A stretch of 64,000 nt of DNA. Source: Streptomyces tagetis (GTDB lineage: Bacteria > Actinomycetota > Actinomycetes > Streptomycetales > Streptomycetaceae). The stretch is from the NCBI RefSeq assembly GCF_018069565.1, contig NZ_JAGPNL010000001.1, positions 744,001-808,000 on the forward strand. The letters run 5' to 3'. Below, piece by piece: positions 62,688-64,000 of this stretch. The notes under the pieces are model-generated. The model was not told the origin of the DNA, searched no databases, and worked only from the letters and a program-made list of their open reading frames with translations. A program made the translations under genes and the position numbers. Within the stretch, counting starts at the first letter, position 1; every line of letters begins with the position of its first letter.

Positions 62688-63676
62688 CACCGCTTCCCTG
62701 GGGGGCGATGGCCCGCATGACGGGGCGGCGGGCGCTGTTCGCCGTCCCCGTCGTCCTCGTCGTCACCCTCGGCGTCTTCGCCATCGCCGCCGTCTCCCCG
62801 TTCGACCCGGTCAAGGCGTACGCCGGCAGCGCCGCGCTCGGCGCCGACCAGGAGACCCTGGACCGGCTGCGCGCCAACCTCGGCGTCGACCAGTCCTTCG
62901 CCGCGCGCTGGTGGCACTGGCTGACCTCCGCGCTCGGCGGCGACCTCGGCCACTCCACCGTCATGCGCCAGCCCGTCACCGAGGTCATCGGCGAACGCCT
63001 CGTGTGGAGCGCCCTGCTGTGCGCCGTCGCCTTCGCCGCCGCCGTCGTGGCCGGTGTCGTGCTCGGCGTCCTGGCCGCCCGGCGCCCCGGCTCGCTCACC
63101 GACCGCGTCGTCACCTCGCTCGCCTACTCCCTGGAGGCCGCGCCGGTCTTCTGGACGGCGCTGCTCGCCGTCTGGCTCTTCGCCCTGCACTGGGGCGTCC
63201 TGCCGGCCGGCGGTCTCACCGACACCGGCAGCGAGCTGGTCACCGCCGGCCAGGTGGCGAGCCATCTGGTCCTCCCCGCCGGGGTGCTCGCCGTCTCCCA
63301 ACTGCCCTGGTTCACGCTCTACGTCCGCCAGGGCGTCACCGACGCCCTCGCCGAGGACCCGGTGCGCGGCGCCCGCGCCCGCGGCATCGGCGAGGGCACC
63401 GTCCTGTTCGGCCACGCCCTGCGCTCCGGACTGCTCCCGGTGCTCACCCTGATCGGCTCCCGGGTGCCCGAACTCATCACCGGCGCCCTGCTGGTGGAGT
63501 CCGTCTTCAGTTGGCCCGGCATCGCCGCCGCCACCGTGGAGGCCGCCACCGCCGTCGACTTCCCGCTGCTGGCCGCGCTCACCACACTCGCCACCGCCGC
63601 CGTCCTCGCCGGCAACCTCCTCGCCGACCTGCTCTACGGACTCTTCGACCCGAGGGTGAACCTCCGTGACATGTGA
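62684..63676 (+). CDS. nikB: Nickel ABC transporter permease, first subunit
   Basis: 330 residues from the GTG overlapping the nikA stop; an ATG at 62708 after GGGGGG is an alternative. Six membrane helices, an outer loop with LDRLRANLGVDQSFAARWW, and the ABC permease EAA-like loop DALAEDPVRGARARGIG. FALHWGVLPAGG and ESVFSWPGIA are typical of DppB/NikB. It forms the channel with NikC. Confidence 0.88.
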   Translation: MTPLPWGAMARMTGRRALFAVPVVLVVTLGVFAIAAVSPFDPVKAYAGSAALGADQETLDRLRANLGVDQSFAARWWHWLTSALGGDLGHSTVMRQPVTEVIGERLVWSALLCAVAFAAAVVAGVVLGVLAARRPGSLTDRVVTSLAYSLEAAPVFWTALLAVWLFALHWGVLPAGGLTDTGSELVTAGQVASHLVLPAGVLAVSQLPWFTLYVRQGVTDALAEDPVRGARARGIGEGTVLFGHALRSGLLPVLTLIGSRVPELITGALLVESVFSWPGIAAATVEAATAVDFPLLAALTTLATAAVLAGNLLADLLYGLFDPRVNLRDM

Positions 63677-63681
63677 CGCCC

Positions 63682-64000
63682 ATGGCTGAGACCACGGTCG
63701 AGAAGACCGCCCCACGCGAGTCCGGTGCGGCCCGCGCCGCATGGCGCTCCCGGACCGGCACCCGCCGCTCCACCCGCACCCTGCGCCTGTACACCTCCGT
63801 CGTGCTGACCGGCGTGACGGTGCTCGCCGTCCTCGTCGTCCCCCCGCTGGTCCAGCTCGACCAGCAGGCCGTCGACCTGGCCGCGAAGCTCCGGCCGCCC
63901 AGCGCGGCCCACCCCTTCGGCACCGACGACGTCGGCCGGGACCTGCTGCTGCGCTGCGTCTACGGGCTGCGCGTCTCCCTGCTCGTCGGCGTCGCGGCGG
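63682..64000 (+). CDS. nikC: Nickel ABC transporter permease, second subunit, 5' part
   Basis: Starts at ATG 63682, five bases after nikB, and is cut by the window end after about 106 residues. A basic N-terminus is followed by a membrane helix (about 36-56) and the DppC/NikC signature HPFGTDDVGRDLLLRCVYGLRVSLLVG. The ATPase genes nikD and nikE are expected beyond the window. Confidence 0.85.
   Translation, partial: MAETTVEKTAPRESGAARAAWRSRTGTRRSTRTLRLYTSVVLTGVTVLAVLVVPPLVQLDQQAVDLAAKLRPPSAAHPFGTDDVGRDLLLRCVYGLRVSLLVGVAA

Overview
The window is chromosomal DNA of a high-GC actinomycete, almost certainly Streptomyces or a close relative. The evidence is third-position G/C saturation in nearly every gene, frequent GTG starts, many 4-bp ATGA/GTGA gene overlaps, leaderless promoters (a TAnnnT-like -10 placed 6-7 nt before the start codon), and typical streptomycete families: HTH/DUF5753 regulator, DUF6879 remnant, DUF3040, fused PcaL, UTRA-GntR, and a Nur-type operator. 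No rRNA, tRNA, IS element, phage gene or CRISPR array was seen.

Layout. 1-4.4 kb: sugar import and catabolism, with the end of a type-I sugar-binding protein, an RbsA/MglA-type ATPase, a D-ribose pyranase (RbsD), a DeoC-family aldolase and a GntR/UTRA regulator. 4.5-8.1 kb: an HTH/DUF5753 regulator whose two partner genes are visibly decayed, then a Cys-rich small protein and an LEA-like repeat protein. 8.1-28.3 kb: an unassigned biosynthetic locus. Two divergent, translationally coupled operons fire from about 15.6 kb. The minus arm carries two DegT aminotransferases, an FAD amine oxidase, an ANL ligase, a methyltransferase and a UbiA prenyltransferase. The plus arm carries two Gfo/Idh/MocA dehydrogenases, a sugar-isomerase/M20-hydrolase fusion with a repeat tail, an LDH2-type dehydrogenase and an unknown protein. 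Beyond a strong hairpin lie an EF-hand protein, a WbpA/WbpO-like UDP-sugar 6-dehydrogenase, a small secreted protein, a second ANL ligase and a double-domain CaiB CoA-transferase. The set suggests an aminated, possibly uronic, sugar or cyclitol joined to prenyl and acyl parts; the product is not identified.

28.7-33.5 kb: a minus-strand set of SGNH lipoprotein, acyltransferase-3, OmpR-type regulator, histidine kinase and GerMN-like lipoprotein, probably an envelope-sensing and envelope-acylation unit. 34-45.4 kb: mostly housekeeping (PcaL fusion with an unusual active-site elbow, MBL hydrolase, exonuclease III, Ca/H antiporter, gamma-glutamyltransferase, Clp ATPase, a methionine aminopeptidase diverging from a small XRE regulator). 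45.7-50.3 kb: a reductive pyrimidine (or hydantoin) breakdown operon of amidohydrolase, transaminase, dihydropyrimidinase and a luciferase-like oxidoreductase. 50.3-60.9 kb: lipoprotein, lipoate ligase, orphan kinase, ion transporter, DUF3040, histidinol-phosphatase-like enzyme, carotenoid-type oxidoreductase plus macrodomain, and an MHYT sensor. 61-64 kb: the start of a nickel ABC transporter operon (nikABC) with a perfect-form Nur box in its promoter, running off the right end.
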